18,182 nt of DNA from CAZTNW01 sp964614945 (GTDB lineage Bacteria; Caldisericota; JANLFM01), in the NCBI GenBank assembly GCA_964614945.1, contig CAZTNW010000010.1:1-18182 (forward strand). The letters run 5' to 3'. Each line of letters starts with the position of its first letter. Position 1 is the stretch's first letter. The position numbers and the translations under genes were made by a program. The notes beneath the pieces were generated by a model that did not search any database, was not told the DNA's origin, and saw only the letters and a list, made by a program, of their open reading frames with translations. Of the stretch, positions 1 through 6,553 are shown in pieces.

Positions 1-75
1 GAGACAAAGAACTTCAGCCGATCCGACATTCCGGATCGGTGTTTGTCCGATGGGAGGGGGAAGATTATTCGGATC

Positions 76-247
76 GGGATATGGTTGACACCGACACTTC
101 AGGACATGGCAGGCGCCGACCAGGGGAATCTGGTTTATACATCGCCGGCCATGATAAACGTAGCTCTAAAGGGAATTTCCCTCAAGAGGTGGTGCATCAA
201 CAGGGTATCAATTATGGATGCCTCGTCGATGATGATCGCGAACTGCT
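76..247 (-). pseudogene. Decayed RecD2-like helicase fragment
   Basis: Read on the minus strand, about 57 codons spell IIIDEASIIDTLLMHHLL, then ATFIMAGDV, a frameshift with a stop near 135, and then QIPLVGACHVLK in the next frame. This matches the Walker B and following region of RecD2/AAA_30 DNA helicases (family pattern LIVDEASMVDTxLMHHLL, GDVxQLPSVGAGNVLK). No Walker A region, start or C-terminal helicase motifs are present, and neither flank continues the family. It is therefore a short internal relic, not a gene. A different high-GC reading frame abuts it on its 5' side (250-412). The family assignment rests on my memory of the motifs. Confidence 0.6.
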
Positions 248-249
248 TG

Positions 250-412
250 ATCGTGGCCTGGAGCTGCTGACGGCCTGCGTGTGCCCGGGGGCGTTGAGAG
301 TGAACTTCGAGGTGTTGTAGAAGCCCTGCCCCACCGCCTGACGGAGGGCCTGATCCTGATGGATGATCTTCGCCCGGTCGAGGATTTCCCTGGCGTCGAG
401 GATTGTTTGCTA
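250..412 (-). pseudogene. Unidentified coding relic next to the recD2 fragment
   Basis: On the minus strand one frame reads ILDAREILDRAKIIHQDQAL and continues LRQAVGQGFYNTSKFTLNAPGHTQAV with GC-rich third positions, which looks like true coding DNA. It has an in-frame stop upstream (about 411) and no credible start. It then passes into the frame of the recD2 fragment through a one-base shift near 250. I do not recognise the family. It may be a second gene fragment fused to the helicase relic by deletion, or a frameshifted part of one gene. Confidence 0.3.
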
Positions 413-454
413 TTTCTATGAGGGTGAAGTTTGAAAATTACGGAAAGTGAGGAG

Positions 455-485
455 GAGACCGGGGAGCGCATGATTCCCCGGTCTC
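455..485. terminator. Strong GC-rich hairpin downstream of transporter
   Basis: A perfect 11-bp inverted repeat (455-465 with 475-485, arm GAGACCGGGGA) has a 9-nt loop. It lies about 90 bp past the stop of the minus-strand transporter, where a transcript end is expected. There is no clear U-run on either strand, so an intrinsic terminator is plausible but not proven. It could also protect an mRNA 3' end. Confidence 0.4.
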
Positions 486-575
486 TGATGTTCCAGTGGA
501 GCAGAATTCATTGACACCAGAACACCGAATTAGCGGTTAAAACGATGCGTCCTTGAAAATCAGGACGCCCGAAAA

Positions 576-1277
576 TCATTTCACCAGAGGTTTGGGAACG
601 AAGAAGATCGGTTTGCCGTATACGGTGTTGCAGACCGTAGCCCCGGCCAGATAAACCCCGAGCCACCCGGCGATAATCAGACACCATCCGACGATCGGTC
701 TTGTGACCGCGGGATTCCCGTACCACCCCGAGTCGATGCCGACGATGAGCCACAGCGCAACGTCGACCAGGAGGACCAGGATGAAAATGAACAGGTTTCC
801 CTTGGCATAGCCCGGGGTTACTGCGGTCAGGAAGCCGGCGCCGGCCATCCAGCACCACCCCTCGATGTAGGCGTCGGGTTTGGGGAACCAGGTAATCGGC
901 GCAGCCGCCGCTACAACCGGAGCCGCCGCTGCCGCCCCGGCTGCCGGAGCTGCCGCTGCCACCGCTGCCGCTTTCGGAATGAACGCGCCTGCTCCCGCAA
1001 GCATCAAGAACTTGGACAGCGTGCTCAGTGCCGCCCCCAGCATGAAGAAGGCAGCGAAGAACAGGAAGACGTTGCCGCCCAGGACGTTGTGGTCTTTCAA
1101 TTCGATCACGGCCGTGGTGTACTGAACCAGACAGCCGCCAAAGAGCCAGGCTGCCAGAATGGGAAGGCCGCCCGGTTTCACCAGGCCAAGAAATACTGCA
1201 CCAAAACCGAAACATGCAACAGCCAACGCGCCCAGACCCGCAGGACCCGGAGTTGCAAAACTGTGTTCATGTGCCAT
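576..1277 (-). CDS. Acetate uptake transporter, GPR1/FUN34/YaaH (SatP) family
   Basis: A 233-residue inner-membrane protein with about six hydrophobic segments. The N-terminal TPGPAGLGALAVACFGFGAV resembles the NPAPLGL-type signature of the AceTr/SatP family, which moves acetate or succinate with protons or as channels. A striking Ala/Pro-rich stretch (residues about 103-127) lies between TM3 and TM4 and lengthens that loop compared with E. coli SatP. The start is supported by a strong AAGGAGG site 7 nt upstream of the ATG. A sigma-54 promoter (1467-1482) gives a leader of about 180 nt. The divergent sigma-54 activator next door is the likely regulator. Family membership is confident. The substrate (acetate versus another short acid) is inferred from the family. 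Confidence 0.85.
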   Translation of the reverse strand: MAHEHSFATPGPAGLGALAVACFGFGAVFLGLVKPGGLPILAAWLFGGCLVQYTTAVIELKDHNVLGGNVFLFFAAFFMLGAALSTLSKFLMLAGAGAFIPKAAAVAAAAPAAGAAAAAPVVAAAAPITWFPKPDAYIEGWCWMAGAGFLTAVTPGYAKGNLFIFILVLLVDVALWLIVGIDSGWYGNPAVTRPIVGWCLIIAGWLGVYLAGATVCNTVYGKPIFFVPKPLVK

Positions 1278-1399
1278 AAAAAATCCTCCTTTTTAAAGTA
1301 CGCTTAGAAACGAATTAAAAAAACTTCTGCTAAACTTAAAACCTTGTCTGCTCAGCTGTTTTCGCTTTACACATCCCCCCTTTCCTTGGAAGAGTCTTT

Positions 1400-1416
1400 G
1401 TGTTCCGACAGAACAC
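1400..1416 (-). other. Small hairpin in the transporter leader
   Basis: GTGTTC (1400-1405) and GAACAC (1411-1416) form a 6-bp stem with a 5-nt loop inside the predicted untranslated leader of the transporter mRNA. It lies about 120 nt before the start codon. Its role is unknown. It does not match any riboswitch I know. Confidence 0.3.
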
Positions 1417-1466
1417 CAGGAAAAACAGAAACCATTCTTGGCTCAGAGCCTTCCCCGAGTATCCCT

Positions 1467-1482
1467 TGCCAGAAATGTGCCA
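1467..1482 (-). promoter_or_regulatory. Sigma-54 (-24/-12) promoter of the acetate transporter
   Basis: The minus strand reads TGGCAC-ATTTC-TGGCA. This agrees with the RpoN consensus TGGCAC-N5-TTGCW at all bases of the -24 box and at the GC of the -12 box, with exact spacing. The predicted start is near 1455. It faces the transporter gene. A sigma-54 activator gene starts about 145 bp away on the other side, which supports the call. Confidence 0.75.
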
Positions 1483-1554
1483 CATATTATTTCATGTAGT
1501 ATCAATGGATTAACAATTCATTGGTCAGTAAATCATGATATAGAGTGAAATGTG

Positions 1555-1589
1555 TTGCGAAATATCGTGTTCTGCGTTAAATATCGCAA
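1555..1589. promoter_or_regulatory. Probable activator binding site (UAS)
   Basis: TTGCGAAATAT (1555-1565) and its imperfect inverse (1579-1589) match at 9 of 11 positions. AAATATCG also occurs as a direct repeat at 1560-1567 and 1579-1586. The site lies about 75-105 bp upstream of the -24 box of the transporter promoter, the usual distance for an enhancer-binding protein site, and just before the activator gene. It could serve both for activation of the transporter and for autoregulation. Confidence 0.5.
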
Positions 1590-1610
1590 AGATTTGCGGG
1601 ATTCGACATG

Positions 1611-1616
1611 AGGAGG
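1611..1616 (+). promoter_or_regulatory. Ribosome binding site that sets the activator start
   Basis: AGGAGG lies 9 nt before the GTG at 1626 and immediately after the ATG at 1608. The site argues that translation begins at GTG and that the six upstream codons are leader sequence. Confidence 0.6.
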
Positions 1617-1625
1617 GATCAATTC

Positions 1626-3197
1626 GTGCAAACGGGCGGAGGGGATTTTTTCAGGCAGGCAACGTTGAAACTGTGCAGCAGCCTTGACATTGAAAAAGCG
1701 TTGCTGAACTGCCTTTCCTATCTCGGGATTCATCTGCCCGCATTTGAAATGCTATTGCTTGTTATCGATCCGAAATTGAGGCTGGTCCATAACATCGCAA
1801 CGGTTGACCTGCACGGGATCAGAAAAGCTTTTCCCCCAAAGTATGTATCAGAAGATGCCATTGCGCGGATCAACTATGATGCCGCTGCCTGGCAGGAGGT
1901 CAAGATCCTGGACCGTTTGGATTTGCACCCTGCAGGCTGGATTTTGTCTGACCATGTGAATCTTTCAACGACCTCTCTCATGTACATGAACCTGGTCATC
2001 GAGGGCACAGGATTGGGGTCCGTTGTATTCCTGGCTGAGGGAAAGGGGACGTTCAAGAAGTCGCACGCAAACCTCATCTCCCAACTGCGAGAGCCATTTT
2101 GCATCGCTGCATCCAATGCACTGCGCTATCGGGAGGTGGCCAAGCTAAAGGACATCCTCGATGCTGAGAATCAAGACCTTGCACGGGACTTGCGCGATAT
2201 TGTGGCAGATGAAGTCGTCGGTGCGGACGGCGGCCTCAAAGATGTAATGGAAATGGTAAGACAGGTGGCACCCATTACGAGCCCGGTGCTTCTTTTAGGG
2301 GAGACCGGTGTCGGCAAAGAAGTCATTGCCAACGCCATTCATTATGCCTCCACCCGGAAAGACAAGCCGCTGGTAACCGTCAACTGCGGAGCCATCCCGG
2401 AGAGTTTGATGGACAGTGAGCTTTTCGGGCATGAGAAGGGCGCATTTACAGGAGCAATCTCTCAAAAGAAGGGCCGTTTCGAGAGGGCTGACAAGGGGAG
2501 TCTTTTCCTGGACGAGGTTGCCGAACTTCCACCGTCCGTCCAGGTCAGATTGTTGAGAGTGTTGCAGAACCGGGAAATTGAGCGCGTCGGCGGCACCGAG
2601 ACCATCCCTGTCGATATTCGGGTGATTGCTGCGACACATAGGAATCTGCAGGAGATGGTCCGCGCCGGAAAGTTTCGTGAAGATCTTTTCTTCAGATTGA
2701 ACATCTTCCCGGTCATGATTCCGCCCCTGAGGCATCGCCGGGAGGATATCCCCGCACTGATTCATCATTTCATCCAAAAAAAGTCCAAAGAGTTGAAAAT
2801 TCACACGCCACCACCCGTGTCATCCGCTGCATTGGAAAGACTCAAGGATTATCAGTGGCCGGGTAATGTACGGGAGCTTGAAAATCTCGTTGAACGCGAA
2901 CTGATCACCGGAAGAGGGCCGAACGGGAATGGCAGAATACAATTCGCTCATTTTCGATGGTCCGATCATTTAAGGGATGCAGATGTTTTCCCAAAGGGAA
3001 ATGAGCCTCTCCTCACTCTGGATGAGGCGATGTCCAGGCACATTCAAATGGCGTTGCATTTGACAAATGGAAAGATTTACGGACCTGACGGAGCGGGCGC
3101 CAGGCTCGGAATCAATTCAAATACCCTGAGGAGCCGAATGAAGAAACTGGATATCGACGTGAATAAACAAAAAAATACACGCCAGTCTTTTCGATAG
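1626..3197 (+). CDS. Sigma-54-dependent transcriptional activator (GAF-AAA+-Fis)
   Basis: The protein is 529 residues if started at the ATG at 1608. An AGGAGG ribosome site at 1611-1616 sits inside that reading, so the GTG at 1626 (523 residues) is the better start. Residues about 20-175 look like a GAF-type sensory domain. The AAA+ domain has Walker A GETGVGKE (about 232 on), the sigma-54 contact loop GAFTGA (about 278-283), Walker B LFLDE (about 300) and FREDLFFRLNIFPV. The C-terminus carries a Fis-type helix-turn-helix (LTNGKIYGPDGAGARLGINS). There is no receiver domain, so it is not a classical response regulator. It is divergent from an acetate-type transporter with a sigma-54 promoter and probably activates it in response to a small ligand. 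The ligand is unknown. Confidence 0.9.
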   Translation: MQTGGGDFFRQATLKLCSSLDIEKALLNCLSYLGIHLPAFEMLLLVIDPKLRLVHNIATVDLHGIRKAFPPKYVSEDAIARINYDAAAWQEVKILDRLDLHPAGWILSDHVNLSTTSLMYMNLVIEGTGLGSVVFLAEGKGTFKKSHANLISQLREPFCIAASNALRYREVAKLKDILDAENQDLARDLRDIVADEVVGADGGLKDVMEMVRQVAPITSPVLLLGETGVGKEVIANAIHYASTRKDKPLVTVNCGAIPESLMDSELFGHEKGAFTGAISQKKGRFERADKGSLFLDEVAELPPSVQVRLLRVLQNREIERVGGTETIPVDIRVIAATHRNLQEMVRAGKFREDLFFRLNIFPVMIPPLRHRREDIPALIHHFIQKKSKELKIHTPPPVSSAALERLKDYQWPGNVRELENLVERELITGRGPNGNGRIQFAHFRWSDHLRDADVFPKGNEPLLTLDEAMSRHIQMALHLTNGKIYGPDGAGARLGINSNTLRSRMKKLDIDVNKQKNTRQSFR

Positions 3198-3247
3198 GAC
3201 AAGGGCGATAATTTCAATTGTCGGGCGGTCGATCTCAGGCAGAGGAA

Positions 3248-3295
3248 TCCAGCACGTCCGAAAGGACCACCGAAAAGAAAAGCGAAATTCGATGA
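3248..3295 (+). pseudogene. 3' end of an earlier integrase gene
   Basis: This short frame reads SSTSERTTEKKSEIR then stop. It aligns with the tail of the intact integrase at the right end of the element (RSTTESTTEKKSEIR stop). Nothing upstream of it resembles an integrase; the sigma-54 activator ends 50 bp before. It is the last remnant of a related integrase gene that once abutted the same tRNA-Glu. This means a previous element used this site and was later mostly deleted. Confidence 0.7.
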
Positions 3296-3361
3296 TATGT
3301 ATCTTATTGAAAGAATTGGCGTCCCCACGGGGAGTCGAACCCCGGTTACAGGCGTGAAAGG
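3266..3361. repeat. attL: left copy of the 96-bp repeat with tRNA-Glu 3' fragment
   Basis: These 96 bp are nearly identical, with 3 substitutions and no gaps, to 18080-18175. The repeat includes an integrase stop region and 45 nt (3317-3361) equal to the 3' half of tRNA-Glu, read on the minus strand: CCA end, T-arm and anticodon loop CTTTCAC. The repeat stops just beyond the anticodon loop, a common crossover region for tyrosine recombinases. The tRNA fragment cannot fold into a full tRNA. Confidence 0.85.
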
Positions 3362-3385
3362 TTCTTTCACATCTTCGATGTGAAA
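3354..3385. promoter_or_regulatory. Core-type integrase sites and hairpin at the left junction
   Basis: GTGAAAG (3354-3360, anticodon loop of the tRNA fragment) is followed after 3 nt by its exact inverse CTTTCAC (3364-3370). A perfect 9-bp hairpin TTTCACATC/GATGTGAAA (3365-3373, 3377-3385) follows. Inverted core half-sites around a short overlap are what a tyrosine integrase binds, so this is the element side of attL. The hairpin lacks a following U-run and is unlikely to be a terminator. Confidence 0.5.
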
Positions 3386-3447
3386 AAAAGCTAATAAAAT
3401 CAAATACTATCTTTTGCCACTTCTGCGAATTTTGCCTATTTTTGGAT

Positions 3448-3471
3448 CAAAGTACCACGCAAAGTACCACC
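3448..3471. repeat. Left arm-type integrase sites
   Basis: CAAAGTACCAC occurs at 3448-3458 and again at 3460-3470, a 12-bp period. The same AGTACCACC motif with the same period appears at the right end of the element (18063-18085), close to the other att site. Paired direct repeats near both cores are typical arm-binding sites of a tyrosine integrase. Confidence 0.6.
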
Positions 3472-3862
3472 AAATTTCATAGATAACAAGCTCTAATCAT
3501 TTGCAAATTTAAAAAATCAAAGTTTGAATCTCTGCCAATCTGACCTCAAAGTGGATTCATTCCCTATTGCACTTCAAACAACTTGACAGGCTAAATCCAT
3601 ATATCTTCTTTAATATCAAGTAATTGCCATACATTTGACAAATATGCGTTCTTGTTGTAAGATTAACGCATATTCAACTAAAGAAACTCTAACAGACTTC
3701 TTTCGACACCAAGTCGACATTCATAAATACCTCTCAGTCGACGTCTATCTTCAACACAGCTCGAAGTGCATCGAAAGATGCTAAAATTCTGGCGACAATT
3801 TCACAAATCATTGTTCTATCAAAAAAGCAAGAACAGTAATTAGAGAATCATTCTTTATAGAT
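3472..3862. other. Non-coding AT-rich left end of the element
   Basis: No convincing gene is seen in this 390-bp stretch. It holds one perfect 10-bp inverted repeat, AATATGCGTT (3641-3650) with AACGCATATT (3665-3674) and a 14-nt loop, and two GTCGAC palindromes about 36 bp apart (near 3714 and 3750). The inverted repeat may be an operator or an excision-factor or integrase accessory site. No clear promoter for the 3863 gene could be chosen. Confidence 0.4.
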
Positions 3863-4168
3863 ATGGACTCTAACTCAATAAAAGCAGGGGCTGGTTGTCT
3901 GCTGGGTGGTTTGAGTCGATTAGCCCTCAGCGGACTTGGCATCTGCCTTCACGTTATCACTATAGTGATTTCATTCAAGTTCGCTGGTCTATTTGCGGCA
4001 ATAATAAGTGCCTGTTTACCAGTTTTAGCCCAAATTTACTGGGTCTATAAAATATGGTCTGTTACGGGCGTATTTCTGAATTGGTTTTCAATATTGATTT
4101 TAATCTACTTGGCACTATGGGTTGTATTTATCGGTGCCTGTGCGTTAGCGTCATCGGCTGATCGATAG
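3863..4168 (+). CDS. Small hydrophobic membrane protein, function unknown
   Basis: A 101-residue product with three or four hydrophobic segments (about residues 25-45, 42-62 and 72-95) separated by short polar turns such as YKIWSV. No family is recognised. The ribosome site is weak, so the start is uncertain. The composition and frame look genuinely coding. It is the first of five plus-strand genes that share low GC. A perfect hairpin covers its stop codon (4155-4177). A holin-like or transporter-subunit role is possible from size alone, but nothing in the sequence proves it. Confidence 0.6.
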   Translation: MDSNSIKAGAGCLLGGLSRLALSGLGICLHVITIVISFKFAGLFAAIISACLPVLAQIYWVYKIWSVTGVFLNWFSILILIYLALWVVFIGACALASSADR

Positions 4169-4177
4169 GATCAGCCG
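4155..4177. terminator. Hairpin enclosing a stop codon
   Basis: A perfect 9-bp inverted repeat CGGCTGATC/GATCAGCCG has a 5-nt loop that contains the TAG stop of the preceding gene. It lacks a U-run. It could be a weak terminator, or a structure that shields the mRNA end between the first gene and the following ones. Confidence 0.35.
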
Positions 4178-4295
4178 TGGAATGTAGGTTAAATCCTCTT
4201 TTCGCCAAAATTTAAGTAAAGAAAATTGAAAACAAGCAGTCGTTTTTGGCCGATGTCTGGGAAAATATAAAAATTAGAAAAGAATTGATAATAAG

Positions 4296-4712
4296 ATGAA
4301 TTGGATAATTTTGATCTTTATATTTGTAATCATTAGTTACTTTGTATTTAAAACATGGCACGGCTCAGTTAAGCACAGTACCGTCCAAAATGCATTTCTT
4401 GCGAAGATTACCTTCGATAAACTGAACGAAAAAGAAAAAGAGAAAGTACGAAATCAGGCCAACGCTATTTTGATTCGAGGCGGTATGAATAACGAATATG
4501 CTTCAAAATTTTATCATGAGCTATCTGATATATATAGGTTCAGTATCATGGCTTTGGCAATGGCCGAGTTGAATATCCAGCCTTGTCTCCGAAATGAAAA
4601 GTGGCATTACGTGAAAAGACCTTTCGAACCTCTGAATGACGTTAAACACCAAATTGAAGTAGTCAAACACCATTTCATAAAGTCCCACAATATCAATATT
4701 GATTTCAACTAG
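4296..4712 (+). CDS. Membrane-anchored protein with cytoplasmic or exported domain, unknown
   Basis: The protein has 138 residues. Residues 2-19 (NWIILIFIFVIISYFVF) form one strong N-terminal transmembrane anchor. A charged, mostly helical region of about 115 residues follows (LNEKEKEKVRNQANAILI). I do not recognise a family. There is no clear ribosome site upstream of the ATG; the sequence is A-rich. The next small membrane gene begins 15 nt after the stop with a good ribosome site, so the two are probably cotranscribed. Confidence 0.7.
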   Translation: MNWIILIFIFVIISYFVFKTWHGSVKHSTVQNAFLAKITFDKLNEKEKEKVRNQANAILIRGGMNNEYASKFYHELSDIYRFSIMALAMAELNIQPCLRNEKWHYVKRPFEPLNDVKHQIEVVKHHFIKSHNINIDFN

Positions 4713-4727
4713 ACCAAGGAGTTAGAA

Positions 4728-4946
4728 ATGGAAATTATCTTTAAGATCATTGGAGGCCTTTCTGTTTTCTATGGCATTAGCTGTTTTATTCAATCTTTTC
4801 GCGAGCAGGATAGCATCGAACACCTTCGACAATATGGGATTCGTGAGAATCCACAAACAACATCCAATAGATTGCTCTTAATGGCGACGTTCTTTATAAT
4901 AATAGGCCTTATCCCTTTCTTCTATAAGCTTGATTTTTTTAAGTAA
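4728..4946 (+). CDS. Small two-TM membrane protein, unknown
   Basis: The protein has 72 residues. Hydrophobic segments at about 4-22 and 48-66 are separated by a polar loop (REQDSIEHLRQYGIRENPQT). AAGGAG lies 7 nt before the ATG, the best ribosome site in this cluster, so the gene is likely real. It follows the preceding gene by 15 nt, which suggests an operon. The function cannot be told from the sequence. Its size fits an accessory membrane subunit or a toxin/immunity-type small protein, which is only a guess. Confidence 0.7.
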   Translation: MEIIFKIIGGLSVFYGISCFIQSFREQDSIEHLRQYGIRENPQTTSNRLLLMATFFIIIGLIPFFYKLDFFK

Positions 4947-5048
4947 AAAAATAAGTAACTCAAAATTTGGGTTTAGACGTATCAATAGCGGCATGATTAG
5001 TTGCATGGTTGTTTTGATTGAGGTTCGTTCCAATATTTCTTGAATTGC

Positions 5049-6134
5049 ATGGAAGAAGAAACTACATATCCTTACTTCGATTTTTATTTGCGTGAGGAAA
5101 AAAAACTTCAATCTGATGTTGTCGGTAAAACGATAATTACCGATCAATATTACCTTCCCTTTTTCGAAAAGCTCAATAACTTCAGAAACAACATTCCCCC
5201 AAGTCCAGCAGCTTTGCGTCTTGAATCTACACTCAAGTTTAAGATGTATACGAGAAAGGAATATCTTCGGCAATTGCCTACAAAGGATAAACATGTGCCT
5301 TTATACATCTTAACATATCCCATTTATTTGATATCGTTACTGATTCATCATTTTAAAATGAAGATGACACCAAAATTCGATGTGAATCGGTACCTTGAAG
5401 TATTTGACTTAATCAAAGTGGACAAGGGCTTTGTCCTTGATTATGAGTACATAGGGGATGCGCCATCTGTTTACACGAGAAAGAAGTCCTTACTGGACAC
5501 ATTCAAGCTGAAAACGGATAAGCTAAGGAATACGGCGTTTGGATTAAAAGGTAACATCGAGAACATTTCCTTTGAAAAATCCCCTGAGGGTTTTTTTCAA
5601 TTTGCTGTGTTTTCAATCGTGATTCATCAATTCTATCTGTTTTGGCACGCTTGTTACAACGATGACGAAATTGTATATTCAAGATCTCAGATTGATGAAA
5701 TACTGAAAGAAATTATCAAGGAGGAGTTGAGAAGAAATATATCGAGAAAAAGAACAACTTACATGTCATCGGATGAACAGGATAGGCAGGCCGAGCATGA
5801 ATTGGAGATTCTTTTTTCTAACAAGAAATCCGATGATGATATCACGCCTTATCTCGGACCTCTTATAGAGGAGAAGATTCATGACCCTGAGACCAAAGAA
5901 ATACGGATTATGCGATACCACTGGACGAAAGAGGAAACACTTATTGAATTTTTTAATTCTTCACTGAATCCTGAAATCATAAATATGGATAACGGTTACA
6001 CGCTTGTAAAGATGATGTTTTTTTCCAAGTGGTTCGGATTCCACTACAAACACATCTATATACAATATCCAAACATGGTAAAAGAGTTTCATGGGGAAAG
6101 AGTGCTTCCTTATGACTGTGGGATCGAGTTTTGA
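5049..6134 (+). CDS. Unknown protein of about 361 residues
   Basis: The frame can start at TTG 5040 or ATG 5049. The ATG is preferred, although no good ribosome site is visible for either. The protein is rich in aromatic and charged residues, has a moderately hydrophobic stretch YILTYPIYLISLLIHHF (about 85-101) and a second one near FFQFAVFSIVIHQFYLFWHA, and may touch the membrane. A highly charged middle (KEIIKEELRRNISRKR, then SSDEQDRQAEHELE) looks helical. No catalytic motif or known domain is recognised. It is the largest member of the unknown cluster and probably carries its main activity. It lies 100 bp after the two-TM gene. Confidence 0.75.
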   Translation: MEEETTYPYFDFYLREEKKLQSDVVGKTIITDQYYLPFFEKLNNFRNNIPPSPAALRLESTLKFKMYTRKEYLRQLPTKDKHVPLYILTYPIYLISLLIHHFKMKMTPKFDVNRYLEVFDLIKVDKGFVLDYEYIGDAPSVYTRKKSLLDTFKLKTDKLRNTAFGLKGNIENISFEKSPEGFFQFAVFSIVIHQFYLFWHACYNDDEIVYSRSQIDEILKEIIKEELRRNISRKRTTYMSSDEQDRQAEHELEILFSNKKSDDDITPYLGPLIEEKIHDPETKEIRIMRYHWTKEETLIEFFNSSLNPEIINMDNGYTLVKMMFFSKWFGFHYKHIYIQYPNMVKEFHGERVLPYDCGIEF

Positions 6135-6190
6135 CTATTCTCATTTAAGACGATTTATGCAGACTTTGCGTCAAAATGAAAAGGAGATTT

Positions 6191-6553
6191 ATGATGATCA
6201 AACGAATGCTCGTCATATGCCTTATTTTTATGCCTATTAGCGTATCTGCTCAAAACTGGCCTTCATGCCAAGGTGGGCTCTCTAACATGTCAGGATACTC
6301 GCAAAATGCAAGCGTGACAGCAATGAATCTAAGTTCGATCTCGCAGAATATTGAAAGCCTCAGTAATCATTTGAGAAACTGTCAGCGAGACCCTAATTAT
6401 TACGATTTGATGAAAGATGGTTGTGAGGTATATAGACTGAGATTAAACAATGAGATTGAAAGATATAATAGCGAGATCAATAAATTAAGCTTAAATGTTA
6501 ATAATATAGTTAATACGCTAAATTCGACGTTGCAATGGTGCGGTTTCAAATAA
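6191..6553 (+). CDS. Exported four-cysteine protein, unknown
   Basis: AAGGAG at 6181-6186 favours the ATG at 6191 or 6194 over the ATG at 6176, giving about 120 residues. The N-terminus (KRMLVICLIFMPISVSAQ) is a clear Sec signal peptide with a likely cut after VSA. The mature part of about 100 residues has four cysteines (SCQGG, NCQRD, GCEVY, WCGFK), which could form two disulfides. It is rich in Ser and Asn with heptad-like hydrophobic spacing near the C-terminus (LRLNNEIERYNSEINKLSLN), suggesting a short coiled coil. The periplasmic location is inferred. The 3' end overlaps the convergent zinc-ribbon gene by 8 bp. Confidence 0.75.
   Translation: MMIKRMLVICLIFMPISVSAQNWPSCQGGLSNMSGYSQNASVTAMNLSSISQNIESLSNHLRNCQRDPNYYDLMKDGCEVYRLRLNNEIERYNSEINKLSLNVNNIVNTLNSTLQWCGFK

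Noticed and set aside
18..39. An 8-bp inverted repeat CCGATCCG/CGGATCGG as a terminator or operator
   Set aside because: It lies in or beside a decayed gene with no U-run and no neighbouring intact gene. It may be chance in GC-rich DNA.
508..1215. A 235-codon minus-strand frame inside the transporter region
   Set aside because: It is a shifted-frame shadow of the transporter. It is rich in Arg/Gly/Ser with no family resemblance, while the real frame has membrane segments, a family signature and a strong ribosome site.
3077..3403. A 108-codon minus-strand frame crossing attL
   Set aside because: It runs antisense through the activator's 3' end, the integrase relic and the tRNA fragment, so it cannot be an old gene. 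It is a chance frame over a recombination junction.
4878..5294. A 138-codon minus-strand frame
   Set aside because: It is antisense to two plus-strand genes with better signals, and has no ribosome site or family resemblance.
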